64,000 nucleotides of DNA from Candidatus Thioglobus sp. MED-G25 (GTDB lineage: Bacteria; Pseudomonadota; Gammaproteobacteria; Arenicellales; UBA868): assembly GCA_002456995.1 (NCBI GenBank), contig NTKC01000008.1:1-64000 (forward strand), in the 5' to 3' direction. A program made the translations under genes and the position numbers. The notes below the pieces were generated by a model. The model did no database searches and was not told where the DNA came from. It was given only the letters and a program-made list of their open reading frames with translations. Below are positions 55,443-64,000 of this stretch, in pieces; positions within the stretch are counted from its first letter, which is position 1; each line of letters begins with the position of its first letter.

Positions 55443-56549
55443 ATGAGTCAGTCAACCTATCACGTGGCCGTGTTCAGGGGAGATGGAATAGGCCCCGATG
55501 TCACCGATGCGACGATCGCTGTCCTTGAGGCCGTGCAAAAACGCATCGGCGGATTTTGTTTAAATTTTAGCAGCTACCATGCCGGTGCCGCTTACTTCAG
55601 AGAGTCCGGCAGAGACATTGAACAAGGGTCTGAACAAGCCGCTGAACAGGCTGATGCTATTCTATTAGGTGCAATTGGATTACCAGAGATCCGATATCAC
55701 GACGGTACAGAAATAGCCCCCCATCTTCGCCTACGGGAACAGCTACAACTCTACGCTGGCGTGAGACCGGCCCGAGCCTATCCGAATACGCCCCTACCCC
55801 TCGCAGACCCTCGCGCCTCGACTATCGATCTAGTAATCGTAAGGGAATCCACAGAAGGTCTTTTTTATTCGGCTGCCGTACATGGGCGGGCACAGGTCGC
55901 CAATGAAAATGAGGTACGCGACACGTTACGCATCACGAGACACACCACTGAAAAACTTCATAATTTCGCATTTCAATTGGCAAGACAGCGAAAAAATCAC
56001 GGCAGGCCTGGCCGTGTGACCTGCGTAGATAAGGCTAACGTGTTCAAGTCCATGGCATTTTTCCGAAAAATATTCGACGAACGAGCCGAGCAATTCCCCG
56101 ACATTTCTGCCGATCACAATTATATCGATGCCCAGGCTCTGGACCTTATCCGTAAACCCTGGTCATTCGATGTCATGGTAATGGAAAATATGTATGGAGA
56201 CATACTGTCTGATCTCGCTGGCGGTCTTGTCGGGGGCATGGGTATGGCAGCCTGTGCTGAGATTGGAGATCATCATGGATTGTTTCAACCCGCCCACGGC
56301 AGCGCACCAGACATCATGGGTCTAGATGCCGCAAACCCATTGGCCTGCATTCTCAGCGGTTCACTGTTACTGGGATACCTGGCCGAGCAATCAGGACAAA
56401 ATCAACTTAATCGCGCAGCCGAGATAATTGAATCTGCAGTTTACACAGGCTTCTCATCCGGCCGGCTGCGTCCACTGGAATTCGGTGGCAACCAGGGTAC
56501 CCGCGCGGTGGCCCAGGAAGTAATCAATATCCTCCCGACAGTTGGCTGA
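55443..56549 (+). CDS. Isocitrate/isopropylmalate dehydrogenase-family enzyme
   Basis: The protein has 368 residues starting [20 protein letters not shown]. The family motifs are [57 protein letters not shown] and [22 protein letters not shown]. The metal-binding aspartates are in the last of these (DILSD). Residues DKANVF in place of the usual DKxNVL of LeuB and the separate location from leuCD suggest a relative acting on another hydroxyacid, e.g. tartrate- or homoisocitrate-like. The substrate is undecided between LeuB and these. Confidence 0.82.
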   Translation: MSQSTYHVAVFRGDGIGPDVTDATIAVLEAVQKRIGGFCLNFSSYHAGAAYFRESGRDIEQGSEQAAEQADAILLGAIGLPEIRYHDGTEIAPHLRLREQLQLYAGVRPARAYPNTPLPLADPRASTIDLVIVRESTEGLFYSAAVHGRAQVANENEVRDTLRITRHTTEKLHNFAFQLARQRKNHGRPGRVTCVDKANVFKSMAFFRKIFDERAEQFPDISADHNYIDAQALDLIRKPWSFDVMVMENMYGDILSDLAGGLVGGMGMAACAEIGDHHGLFQPAHGSAPDIMGLDAANPLACILSGSLLLGYLAEQSGQNQLNRAAEIIESAVYTGFSSGRLRPLEFGGNQGTRAVAQEVINILPTVG

Positions 56550-56618
56550 ACCGCATTGTGAAAAAATAGATCGTCGCAGCCAACCTACATTCGCACCTTG
56601 ATCACATTACCAGAGGCA

Positions 56619-57311
56619 CTATTTAACCTCAATCAGTTCAATTTCGAAGACCAAGGTCTGATTGGGACCGATAAGGCCGCCAGCACCAACACGACCGTAG
56701 CCCAGCTCTGGTGGAATCACAACCTCCCATTTCGCCCCTTCTGACATTAACTGAAGGACCTCTTTCCATCCCGCTATGATGCCACCCAGACTAAAGGTCG
56801 CCGGCTGACCTCGCTTGTAGGAACTATCAAATTCTTGACCATCCGGTAGCGTGCCCCTGTAGTGCACAACCACGGTGTCATTCGGACCAGGTTTTGTGCC
56901 AGAACCGGTTGTCAGCGCCCGGTACAAAATGCCGCTATCGGTGCGCAAGACAGTCTCTTGTTTGCCGTATTCTGCTCGAAATGCCTCACCGCTTAATTCG
57001 TTTGAGTCCCCAAGCTCTTTCATCTTTCCCGCCTCCTGCTCACCTTTAGTTTCTATCGCTTTCATAATCTCTTCTTGACTGAGCGCAAGTGCTTGTCCTG
57101 AGAGGACGTCCGCGATACCACGGGCAAAGGCATCAACATCCAGTTCAACGCCTTCTGCAACCAGTTGCCTTTGAATTTGACTGCCGATCTGATACCCCAG
57201 CGCATAACTGTATTTCTGCTCATCGGAGTCAAGCGGAGTTTCTGCAGCTATCACTGATGCCGGGATCATCAACCCGACCCCAATTACACAACCCACAACA
57301 ATTCTATTCAT
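56619..57311 (-). CDS. FKBP-type peptidyl-prolyl isomerase, periplasmic
   Basis: The protein has 230 residues. A signal peptide (MNRIVVGCVIGVGLMIPASVIAA) is followed by an N-terminal dimerisation region (DEQKYSYALGYQIGSQI, ALALSQEEIMKAIE) and an FKBP_C domain (GPNDTVVVHYRGTLPDGQEF, KRGQPATFSLGGIIAGWKE, VIPPELGYGRVGAGG, NQTLVFEIELIEVK). This is the FkpA/Mip plan, folding periplasmic proteins. It is on the minus strand, 55 bp after the CDF transporter gene (57367). Confidence 0.92.
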   Translation of the reverse strand: MNRIVVGCVIGVGLMIPASVIAAETPLDSDEQKYSYALGYQIGSQIQRQLVAEGVELDVDAFARGIADVLSGQALALSQEEIMKAIETKGEQEAGKMKELGDSNELSGEAFRAEYGKQETVLRTDSGILYRALTTGSGTKPGPNDTVVVHYRGTLPDGQEFDSSYKRGQPATFSLGGIIAGWKEVLQLMSEGAKWEVVIPPELGYGRVGAGGLIGPNQTLVFEIELIEVK

Positions 57312-57366
57312 ACCAGCATCCTTAAACGTTTAATTACTTTTCAAGATTGTCTACACCACCACAGTT

Positions 57367-58476
57367 CTACCCATCTGGCTTATCCACTGGGTGGTTTTCT
57401 ACAATACCCTCAACTTCAATCGTAACATGCGATACACGGGGGCATTGTTCACGCAGGCGCAATTCTAGCTCGTCTATGATTTGTTCGGTACGTTCAAGTG
57501 TGGCCTTAACCAGCGCGCGGTCAGACAGAAACTCTACCCGCCCAGGCTCACCACCATCCAGATCAGTAATCCTGATGCTGCTTTCAGCCCGATGCTGTGT
57601 AATCCCTTCCCGCAAAGCAGACACTATACTCTCCTCTTTCAGTTCAATTTCGGCCACGAGAACAGTATTGCGGTCATCAATGACAATACTGCGCAGGTCA
57701 TGATAACGCTCAATATCCTTGTGGGCGTCGGCAATCAACCTAAAGGTTTCCTCGGCTTCCTGATCCCGGACATCGGAAAGAAAGCGCATATTAATCATGC
57801 CTAGAAATGCTGCAGTGATACCCAGCATCACCGCAATCACCACCGAGAACCCGATATCCCAAAGCACAATACCGGTTGCGTGCGTTAGCGCAATGCCAGT
57901 GGCAGCTAGTAATACACCAATAACCGCAACCGCATCTTCAAGCAGGACGGCAACCAATGTTGGATCATCTGATTGACTGAGGTAGGACAGAGTATTCTGA
58001 TGACCACTCATTCGAGCTCGCTGCGCGAATTCACGCCAGGCGACTTTTAATATCCAGGACTCAACCAAGAGAGCAATCAGCAAGACACCCATCGCCAATA
58101 CCAGAGGATCGGTCGATCCGAATAAAGTCGATTTAACGGTAACCTGGTCGGCAATGTGATGACTCTCCTGCCAGGCATGCCAGGCGTGTGAAAGGCCCAG
58201 CCCACAGCCGATTGAGAAAAGACCAATCGCGCTCCACAAGTTCCAGAGATATTTCTTCTGACCATGACCGAAAGCGTACCGACGATCGGCCGGTCTGTTG
58301 CCGCTTTTCAGCCCCATCAACAGAAATAACTGGTTGAGGGTATCCATCAGACTATGGATCGCCTCATTCATCATCGCTGCCGAATGTGTTGGAACTGCGA
58401 CCGTGAACTTCAGGATAGTCAGCACTGCATTACCACAGATCGCGATCAGCACTACTTTCTTGGAACCTGCGCTCAT
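57367..58476 (-). CDS. Cation diffusion facilitator transporter
   Basis: The protein has 369 residues, with about six membrane helices and a long soluble C-terminal domain. The first metal motif HSAAMMNEAIHSLMDTLNQLF (second helix, HSLMD) and the fifth-helix LLEDAVAVIGVLLAATG are typical, as is RRYAFGHGQKKYLWNLW between helices 2 and 3. Such proteins export Zn2+, Fe2+ or Mn2+ with protons. The pattern HxxxD rather than the DxxxD set leaves the metal open. It precedes the FKBP gene on the same strand. Confidence 0.88.
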   Translation of the reverse strand: MSAGSKKVVLIAICGNAVLTILKFTVAVPTHSAAMMNEAIHSLMDTLNQLFLLMGLKSGNRPADRRYAFGHGQKKYLWNLWSAIGLFSIGCGLGLSHAWHAWQESHHIADQVTVKSTLFGSTDPLVLAMGVLLIALLVESWILKVAWREFAQRARMSGHQNTLSYLSQSDDPTLVAVLLEDAVAVIGVLLAATGIALTHATGIVLWDIGFSVVIAVMLGITAAFLGMINMRFLSDVRDQEAEETFRLIADAHKDIERYHDLRSIVIDDRNTVLVAEIELKEESIVSALREGITQHRAESSIRITDLDGGEPGRVEFLSDRALVKATLERTEQIIDELELRLREQCPRVSHVTIEVEGIVENHPVDKPDG

Positions 58477-58604
58477 GAAATTCCACCTACCGAGTAGTTT
58501 TCACCCCTATTTACCGTACCGAAAGGTGCCCTTACACAGGCACAGCAGTATACTCAATGAACTTTCGGCAGCTGCCACAATCTGAACGACCCACATTACC
58601 ACCC

Positions 58605-58871
58605 ATGCCAATCGATCCCAAACTTCTCGATATTCTGTGCTGCCCGGTCAGTAAACAACCGGTATTCCCTCTCAGTGAGGAGAAACTTGCTGCTGTCAAT
58701 GCTGCAATTGCCGCAGGACAGGTCACCCAGGCCAACGACACAGTTGTTGAAACACCGCTCGGTGAGGGCCTGATCACTAAGAATAAACAACGGATCTACC
58801 GAATTGATGATGGCATTCCGGTGATGCTTGAAGAAGAGAGCATTGCGGTTGACCAGATCGAAGGTCTTTAA
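58605..58871 (+). CDS. Trm112-family small protein
   Basis: The protein has 88 residues starting MPIDPKLLDILCCPVSKQP (ATG 58605; an earlier in-frame start at 58557 adds a tail absent from the family). The family blocks are LLDILCCPVSKQPVFPLSEE and KQRIYRIDDGIPVMLEEESI. Bacterial Trm112-like proteins (UPF0434) often lack the zinc site and stabilise a partner; here only CCP remains of the CxxC pattern. It is 38 bp before sat but on the opposite strand. Confidence 0.9.
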   Translation: MPIDPKLLDILCCPVSKQPVFPLSEEKLAAVNAAIAAGQVTQANDTVVETPLGEGLITKNKQRIYRIDDGIPVMLEEESIAVDQIEGL

Positions 58872-58909
58872 CAGTTTCTTATAAGCACTAGCGACCTGAG
58901 TCGATCCAT

Positions 58910-60103
58910 TTAACTACCTGCCTGCCGTCCCTGGTAGTGTTGCATCAGGATTTGGGCGACCTCAGGTCGGGCAAATTCGGGTGGCAATGCTTCACCTGCC
59001 GACAGCATTTCTCGAACCCGGGTGCCGGATAACAGCACGAAGTCTTGCGGCTCGTGATCAGGTACATCCCGCATCATAACCACCCGGTCGAGTTTCCTAG
59101 AATACGCAGTATGGTCTGCCTCAAATATCTGAATGTCCAGGGCACCATCAGGAACCTGATCACCGAAAATTGTCTGCGCATCGAACGCGCCGTAATAATC
59201 GCCAACACCAGCATGATCACGACCGACTATGAGATGTGTACAACCTGCATTTTGGCGAAACACAGCGTGTAGTACTGCTTCCCGCGGTCCAGCATACAGC
59301 ATGTCAAACCCATAGCCAGCGACTATCACGCTGTTGGCTGGAAAATACTGGTCAACCATGGTTCGAATTGCGGCGTCCCTTACGTCTGCCGGTATGTCGC
59401 CAGGCTTGAGCTGACCCAGAAGCATGTGAATCAAAATTCCATCGGCATCGACCGCAGCCTGCGCCATCTTGCACAACTCCTCGTGCGCACGGTGCATCGG
59501 GTTACGAGTCTGGAACGCGACCACCCGATTCCATCCGCGTTCGCTGATATCGGTCCGGATCTGCTCTGCAGTACGAAAGGTCGCTGGATAGGCGTGCGCA
59601 AAATAACTGTAATTCAGGACCATAATCGGGCCAGAGACCAACACCCTACCCTGGCTAGAAAACACATTCACGCCGGGATGGTTCGTGTCGAGGGTGCCAT
59701 AGATCGATCGAGTGGCCAACTCAAGCTCTTTGTCTGAAAGTTCTTCAACCGCAACAATGTCCATCACAGCCAGAATCGGATTACCATCAATGTTAGGATC
59801 CCTCAAAGCGATTCGGTCTCCGGTCCGATAGCTGCATTGTTGGACCAAGTTAACCACCGGAACAGGCCAGAACAGCCCATCAGCCGTATGCATGGATGCA
59901 GCAACACTGGCCAAATCGCGCTGGTCCATAAATCCCGACAGAGGCGTGAAATATCCTGCACCAAGCATCACAGCATTTGCTGCCGATGCCGAACTGATCT
60001 TCAGAGATGGTAAATGCTGAGCTTCACTTTCAAGTGAACGACGCTGCTCATCGCAGGCGACATAAAGCGGTCTGAGTTTGGTGGCACCATGGGGCTTAAT
60101 CAT
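58910..60103 (-). CDS. sat: Sulfate adenylyltransferase (ATP sulfurylase), homo-oligomeric type
   Basis: The protein has 397 residues. The PUA-like start (LKISSASAANAVMLGAGYFTPLSGFM) and the catalytic blocks VAFQTRNPMHRAHEELC (QTRNP with HxxH) and HLIVGRDHAGVGDYYGAFD are present. This is the single-chain Sat found in sulfur oxidisers and sulfate reducers, not the CysDN pair of enteric bacteria. The gene stands alone: aprAB or dsr genes are not in the window. In oxidisers Sat works in reverse, making ATP from APS; here it may equally serve assimilation. The 201-bp gap upstream shows nothing else. Confidence 0.95.
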   Translation of the reverse strand: MIKPHGATKLRPLYVACDEQRRSLESEAQHLPSLKISSASAANAVMLGAGYFTPLSGFMDQRDLASVAASMHTADGLFWPVPVVNLVQQCSYRTGDRIALRDPNIDGNPILAVMDIVAVEELSDKELELATRSIYGTLDTNHPGVNVFSSQGRVLVSGPIMVLNYSYFAHAYPATFRTAEQIRTDISERGWNRVVAFQTRNPMHRAHEELCKMAQAAVDADGILIHMLLGQLKPGDIPADVRDAAIRTMVDQYFPANSVIVAGYGFDMLYAGPREAVLHAVFRQNAGCTHLIVGRDHAGVGDYYGAFDAQTIFGDQVPDGALDIQIFEADHTAYSRKLDRVVMMRDVPDHEPQDFVLLSGTRVREMLSAGEALPPEFARPEVAQILMQHYQGRQAGS

Positions 60104-60304
60104 TGTTTAAAGCTAATACAGTAGTAACTGCGTAACAGGATTTCTCAGGGTTATCCGAGCAACAGATACGATTGAAGTTATCGCATAAGCGTAACATCGA
60201 AACCCAACAATAAAAATACAATTTACTGATCAGATCATAAAGCGGACGGGTAGTGGAATCGCAGCAACCTGTTGCACTGGCTTTGGAACACTTAGTTGAC
60301 AATC

Positions 60305-61405
60305 CTAACGCGACAAACTCCGTCGAGTGTCAACTGCTGCGGCCAACTGGTCAATCACCTGAACCGTATCATCCCAGCCAAGGCAGGCATCAGTAATGCT
60401 TTGGCCATACACGAGATCACAACCCGCGACAACATCTTGCCGGCCCTCGACGATATGACTTTCGATCATCACCCCGACTATCCTGTTTTCACCCTGAGCC
60501 AGTTGACTCGAAACGTCAGTGCCAACAGTAATCTGTCCACGATGTTGTTTCCCGCTGTTCGCATGACTGAAATCAATCATCAATCTTGGCGAACAACCGG
60601 CAGATTCCAACGTTTGAGCTGCCGTATTGACACTCTCGCTATCGTAGTTCGGTGATTGACCGCCCCGGAGAATCACATGGCCATCCTCATTGCCAGTGGT
60701 CTCAAAGATTCCTAGATAGCCAGCCTTGGTCACCGTCAGGAAATGGTGAGGGTGTGCTGCAGCGCCAACGGCATCGATTGCGATCTTAAGATTCCCATCT
60801 GTGCCGTTCTTGAATCCAACAGGACAAGACAATCCGGATGCCAGCTCCCGGTGTAATTGGCTTTCTGTCGTTCGGGCACCAATAGCACCCCAACTAATCA
60901 GATCGGCAACATATTGTGGTGTCAGTAGATCTAGGCATTCTGTTCCAGCAGGCACACCGGCCAGATTAAGATCCAGCAATAATTTACGGGCGAGCCTCAA
61001 CCCCTTATTAATATTGAATGAGCCATCGAGATCGGGATCATTAATCAACCCTTTCCAGCCGACAGTAGTCCGGGGCTTTTCAAAATAGACCCGCATAATA
61101 ATCAGCAGGTCTTTGGAATAATTCTGCCGTAGCGCTTCTAGGCGAGCCCCGTAGTCCAGTGCCGCAATAGGATCATGAATCGAGCAGGGCCCAACAATGA
61201 CAATGACACGGTCGTCCTGGCCATGGAGAATCGCGTGCGCTTCAGCACGCGTACGCGTTACGAGCTGTGCTACTGAAGAGGGTACTGGATGCTCTTCAAT
61301 GACGGTTTTCGGGTCGGCTACATCCTGTATATCCGAGATCCGTAGATTGTCTGTAACACTGATATCGTCACTGATCGATAGCTTGTTTTGTTCTGTTTGC
61401 GTCAT
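60305..61405 (-). CDS. 3-deoxy-7-phosphoheptulonate (DAHP) synthase, class I
   Basis: The protein has 366 residues starting MTQTEQNKLSISDDI (ATG 61405). Class I AroF/G/H signatures are visible: VIVGPCSIHDPIAALDYG, MRVYFEKPRTTVGWKGLINDP, GARTTESQLHRELASGLSCPVGFKNG, LRGGQSPNYDSESV and MIDFSHANSGKQHR. It condenses PEP and erythrose 4-phosphate, the first step of the aromatic pathway. Which of the three feedback types it is cannot be settled here. Confidence 0.93.
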   Translation of the reverse strand: MTQTEQNKLSISDDISVTDNLRISDIQDVADPKTVIEEHPVPSSVAQLVTRTRAEAHAILHGQDDRVIVIVGPCSIHDPIAALDYGARLEALRQNYSKDLLIIMRVYFEKPRTTVGWKGLINDPDLDGSFNINKGLRLARKLLLDLNLAGVPAGTECLDLLTPQYVADLISWGAIGARTTESQLHRELASGLSCPVGFKNGTDGNLKIAIDAVGAAAHPHHFLTVTKAGYLGIFETTGNEDGHVILRGGQSPNYDSESVNTAAQTLESAGCSPRLMIDFSHANSGKQHRGQITVGTDVSSQLAQGENRIVGVMIESHIVEGRQDVVAGCDLVYGQSITDACLGWDDTVQVIDQLAAAVDTRRSLSR

Positions 61406-61586
61406 GACATCAGTAGAGGCATTAATCTTCAATGCTCAGTTCTGGCGATTTGAGGCGCGCCAGTATAGCACCGCCCTGAAACTATCGGTGGTTGCCGCTG
61501 ACAAGTCAGTTTGGAACTGTAATTACTTAAACTATCAGCCCAGCAGCTTGTTCAGGATGAACATTCTGCCAGGCTCTGTTGCTCGG

Positions 61587-63626
61587 TTAATCCTCTTCCG
61601 CGTGCTGGAAGGCTCCTGAGAGCTTTTTCTGCACATCTCCCGGTGCGGGGTCATAGGCCGAAAACTCCAGGGTGTAGCTGCCCTCACCGCCGGTCATTGA
61701 CTTGAGTCTCGACTGGTAGTCATCCATCTCTGCAAGTGGCACTTGTCCGATAATGCTGATCATGCCCCCAGGCATTGAATCTGTACTGCTGACCCGGCCC
61801 CGTCTTGAAGACAGATCGCCCGTGATATCTCCCATATTATCGGCAGGCACTGTTACCTCAAGATCCACAATCGGCTCAAGAACAACCGGACCGGCCTTCG
61901 ACACTGCCTCGATAAACGCTTTACGTCCGGCAGCTACAAACGCCACCTCTTTCGAGTCCACCGCATGATACTTGCCATCATAAACTGACACTCGGATATC
62001 CTGCATCGGAAAACCAGCTACGGCGCCCCCCTCCAAGACACTCTGCACACCTTTCTCGATTGCCGGAATGAACTGGGCGGGGATAACACCGCCGACAATC
62101 TTATTCACAAAGTCAAAACCCTCACCACGACCCAGAGGTTCGATCCGAAGATAAACCTCCCCGAACTGACCGGCACCGCCGGTCTGCTTTTTGTGCTTTG
62201 CGTGCCCTTCAGCAGACTTGCCGATAGTCTCTCGATACGGAATCGTAGGTACCGCAGTTTCAACCTCTACGGCATATTGGACGCTCATTCGTTCCACCGC
62301 CATCCGCAGGTGCAGGTCTCCCATACCACGAAGTACTGTCTCATTCGCGGCAGGATTACGCTCGATCCGAAAACAAGGGTCCGATTCGGTAAGTTTTGTG
62401 AGTACTTCAGCAATTTTCTGTTCATCGCCACGGCTCTTCGGCGCTATCGAAACGCCCACCATGGGCGTTGGCAATGTAACGGCCTCTAACTGGATGTCAT
62501 TGTCATCATGAGCATCTCGCACCACAGCATCGTAAGCAAACCCTTCAGCTTTTGAAATCAGCATGATGTCACCCGGTATCGCAGCAGCGGAATCGGAAAG
62601 CTTCTTGCCCAGACAACTGGACAGGTTACCCACTTTCAAACCTTTGCGACTGTCCTTCAGAAACACCTGTGCATCTTTTTTTATTGTGCCTTGATACAGA
62701 CGAAATACTGCTTGTCGTCCTACGAATGGATCGAAAGAAATCTTGAAGACGTGGCCGAGTACAGGTTTCGAAGCATCTGGTACCACGTCATAACGCTCAC
62801 CTTCATCTCCGCTTCCATTCACGAATCGAGGTGCATTACCTTCCAAGGGGCTTGGCAGCATTTTGCAGATAAACTCGTTGAGTGCCCGGACCCCGCTGCT
62901 TGTTTTACTGGAGACAAAACAGACTGGCACCACATGCCGCTCACGCATGGCCTGTTCAAACGGATCATGCAACTGCTCCGGTGCAACTTCTCCCTGATCG
63001 AGATAGGCTGTCATCAAATCATCATCCAGCTCTACGGTCTGATCTACGATTGCAGTATGAGCATCCTCAACCGAGGAAATGTCAGACTCTCCCTCAGTCC
63101 CAAAAAAACAATCGACCACGTCACTACCGTTTGAAGTCGGTAAATTAACAGCCAGGCACTCACTACCGAACGATTCCTGGATCTGGGCATAGACTGCTTC
63201 CAGATCGACATCTTCGGCGTCAATTCGATTCACAACAATCATCGCGCATAAGTTGCGTTGCTTGACTGCCTCCATCATGCGTCGCGTTGAACTCTCCACA
63301 CCGTTCTGGGCATTCACCACAATCGCAATGGTCTCCACGGCGCCAAGAACACTTAATGTTGGCCCGATAAAATCCGGGTATCCGGGTGTATCGATCAAGT
63401 TAATATGCGTGTCGCCATAATCATAGGATGCCAGCGCAGCTGTCAGCGAGTGGAGGTGTTTTTGTTCAAGTTCATCGAAATCAGTTACCGTCGAGCCTTT
63501 TTCAACCACACCAACCTCATTGATGACGCCAGCATCTAGAAGCAGGCTTTCTGCCAATGTAGTTTTTCCACTCCCGGCGTGGCCGACGAGCGCAAGGTTC
63601 CGGATGCCTTCTGTTGTGTAGGCCAT
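61587..63626 (-). CDS. Elongation factor G-like GTPase (EF-G paralogue)
   Basis: The protein has 679 residues; the ATG at 63626 is preceded by AAGGAGAACGTTAA. GTPase motifs are LVGHAGSGKTTLAESLL (G1), INLIDTPGYPDFIGPTL (G3) and VVNRIDAED (G4). The remaining EF-G domains follow (TVPADNMGDITGDLSSRRGR near the end is the domain V pattern). Normal EF-G has AHIDAGKTTT in G1 and is about 700 residues; this has VGHAGSGKTTL, typical of the EF-G2 paralogue of unknown or stress-related role. It lies alone, away from the ribosomal-protein (str) operon where fusA is usual. Confidence 0.92.
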   Translation of the reverse strand: MAYTTEGIRNLALVGHAGSGKTTLAESLLLDAGVINEVGVVEKGSTVTDFDELEQKHLHSLTAALASYDYGDTHINLIDTPGYPDFIGPTLSVLGAVETIAIVVNAQNGVESSTRRMMEAVKQRNLCAMIVVNRIDAEDVDLEAVYAQIQESFGSECLAVNLPTSNGSDVVDCFFGTEGESDISSVEDAHTAIVDQTVELDDDLMTAYLDQGEVAPEQLHDPFEQAMRERHVVPVCFVSSKTSSGVRALNEFICKMLPSPLEGNAPRFVNGSGDEGERYDVVPDASKPVLGHVFKISFDPFVGRQAVFRLYQGTIKKDAQVFLKDSRKGLKVGNLSSCLGKKLSDSAAAIPGDIMLISKAEGFAYDAVVRDAHDDNDIQLEAVTLPTPMVGVSIAPKSRGDEQKIAEVLTKLTESDPCFRIERNPAANETVLRGMGDLHLRMAVERMSVQYAVEVETAVPTIPYRETIGKSAEGHAKHKKQTGGAGQFGEVYLRIEPLGRGEGFDFVNKIVGGVIPAQFIPAIEKGVQSVLEGGAVAGFPMQDIRVSVYDGKYHAVDSKEVAFVAAGRKAFIEAVSKAGPVVLEPIVDLEVTVPADNMGDITGDLSSRRGRVSSTDSMPGGMISIIGQVPLAEMDDYQSRLKSMTGGEGSYTLEFSAYDPAPGDVQKKLSGAFQHAEED

Positions 63627-63975
63627 TTAACGTTCTCCTTCCTGCCTCTTTTGGTTTCTTGTTGCACCAGAAAAAGCCGGTTCCAGCGACCCATTGGGCC
63701 GGTTCTAGTCCTGCCATACAGCTGCTTTTCCAGTGTCTAGGAACATTCAGTAGCACGAAATGCGAGATGAATCAACAGCACCTCGTATTTTGCGGCCCGC
63801 CAGCGGGAACCTTTGCCCCGATGCTTGATCGTGCCTGGGCTGGAATTCAGGCAGTACCGACCCGGGACACCCCGTCGAAGGGAAGATTACAAGTGATTCG
63901 CCATGACGAGTAAAATATTGTGCTCGCGAGATAGACAGCAGCCACACATCGCTAAATTGATCGAAACAAAGCAAC
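63627..63975. other. Intergenic, no gene supported
   Basis: This 349-bp stretch separates the EF-G-like gene (minus) from a possible next gene (plus). A short plus-strand frame to 63913 has no recognisable family and no ribosome site; a minus-strand frame over the same bases looks no better. The heptamer GCCGGTT occurs twice within 30 bp (about 63677 and 63701) as a direct repeat without known meaning. The promoters of both flanking genes should lie here. Confidence 0.5.
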
Positions 63976-64000
63976 ATGAACGATACTTCAAAATCGGTAA
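63976..64000 (+). CDS. Possible start of the next gene, cut by the window end
   Basis: An ATG at 63976 opens MNDTSKSV and runs to the end of the window. AAAGCAAC upstream is a weak ribosome site. Nothing more can be said from eight codons. Confidence 0.25.

Noticed and set aside
63614..63913. Plus-strand 99-codon frame after the EF-G-like gene
   Set aside because: No family pattern or ribosome site; partly antisense to the EF-G leader.

Overview
The window is a stretch of bacterial chromosome, most likely from a marine-type gammaproteobacterium. The main reasons are the xseB-ispA-dxs block, the fabA-fabB pair, ispG, parE, a FolE2-type GTP cyclohydrolase, a lutABC lactate operon and a leucine-degradation operon preceded by a LiuR-like palindrome. 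A single-domain ATP sulfurylase of the sulfur-metabolism type and a tungsten aldehyde oxidoreductase operon are also present. The exact order cannot be fixed from this sequence alone.

Layout. Positions 1-8,590 look like accessory DNA: visibly richer in A+T, with a partial acetyltransferase, a secreted pentapeptide-repeat protein beside the remnant of a duplicate, a tandem set of very small membrane proteins under duplicated leaders, an integrase reduced to its two ends, the operon for heterotetrameric sarcosine oxidase (soxBDAG), and a tRNA-like 3' end without a tRNA body. From 8,766 on the DNA looks like ordinary chromosome. At 9.8-15.2 kb a minus-strand operon encodes an AorABC-like tungsten aldehyde oxidoreductase with its own MoaD-like protein, an unknown small protein and MoaA. 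At 15.4-26.6 kb are housekeeping genes (flippase-like protein, GNAT, ParE, rubrerythrin, XseB-IspA-Dxs-FolE2, ROK kinase, alkyltransferase-like protein, Xpt, hydrolase). At 26.8-33.6 kb is the leucine/isovalerate operon (ivd, thiolase, mccB, methylglutaconyl-CoA hydratase, mccA). At 33.6-44.8 kb are a ThDP enzyme, a methyltransferase, ispG, fabB-fabA, lutCBA, an MFS transporter and a DUF2797 protein.

The most unusual part is 44.8-50.8 kb. This minus-strand cluster holds a corrinoid protein, a DUF1638 protein, a small 'virulence factor'-family protein, a pterin-dependent corrinoid methyltransferase, a GFA-family protein, a [2Fe-2S]/ASKHA corrinoid-reactivation protein and a Crp/Fnr regulator. 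It looks like the core of a corrinoid-dependent demethylation system feeding methyl groups to tetrahydrofolate, but the substrate-specific methyltransferase is absent from the window. With sarcosine oxidase, which also makes methylene-tetrahydrofolate, it suggests that this organism uses methylated amines or related compounds as C1 and carbon sources.

The rest (51-64 kb) holds DUF1015-serC-serA, an EamA transporter, an isopropylmalate-dehydrogenase-family enzyme, an FKBP isomerase, a cation diffusion facilitator, a Trm112-like protein, ATP sulfurylase, DAHP synthase and an EF-G-like GTPase. The window ends just inside a possible next gene. No rRNA, intact tRNA, CRISPR array or complete insertion sequence was recognised.
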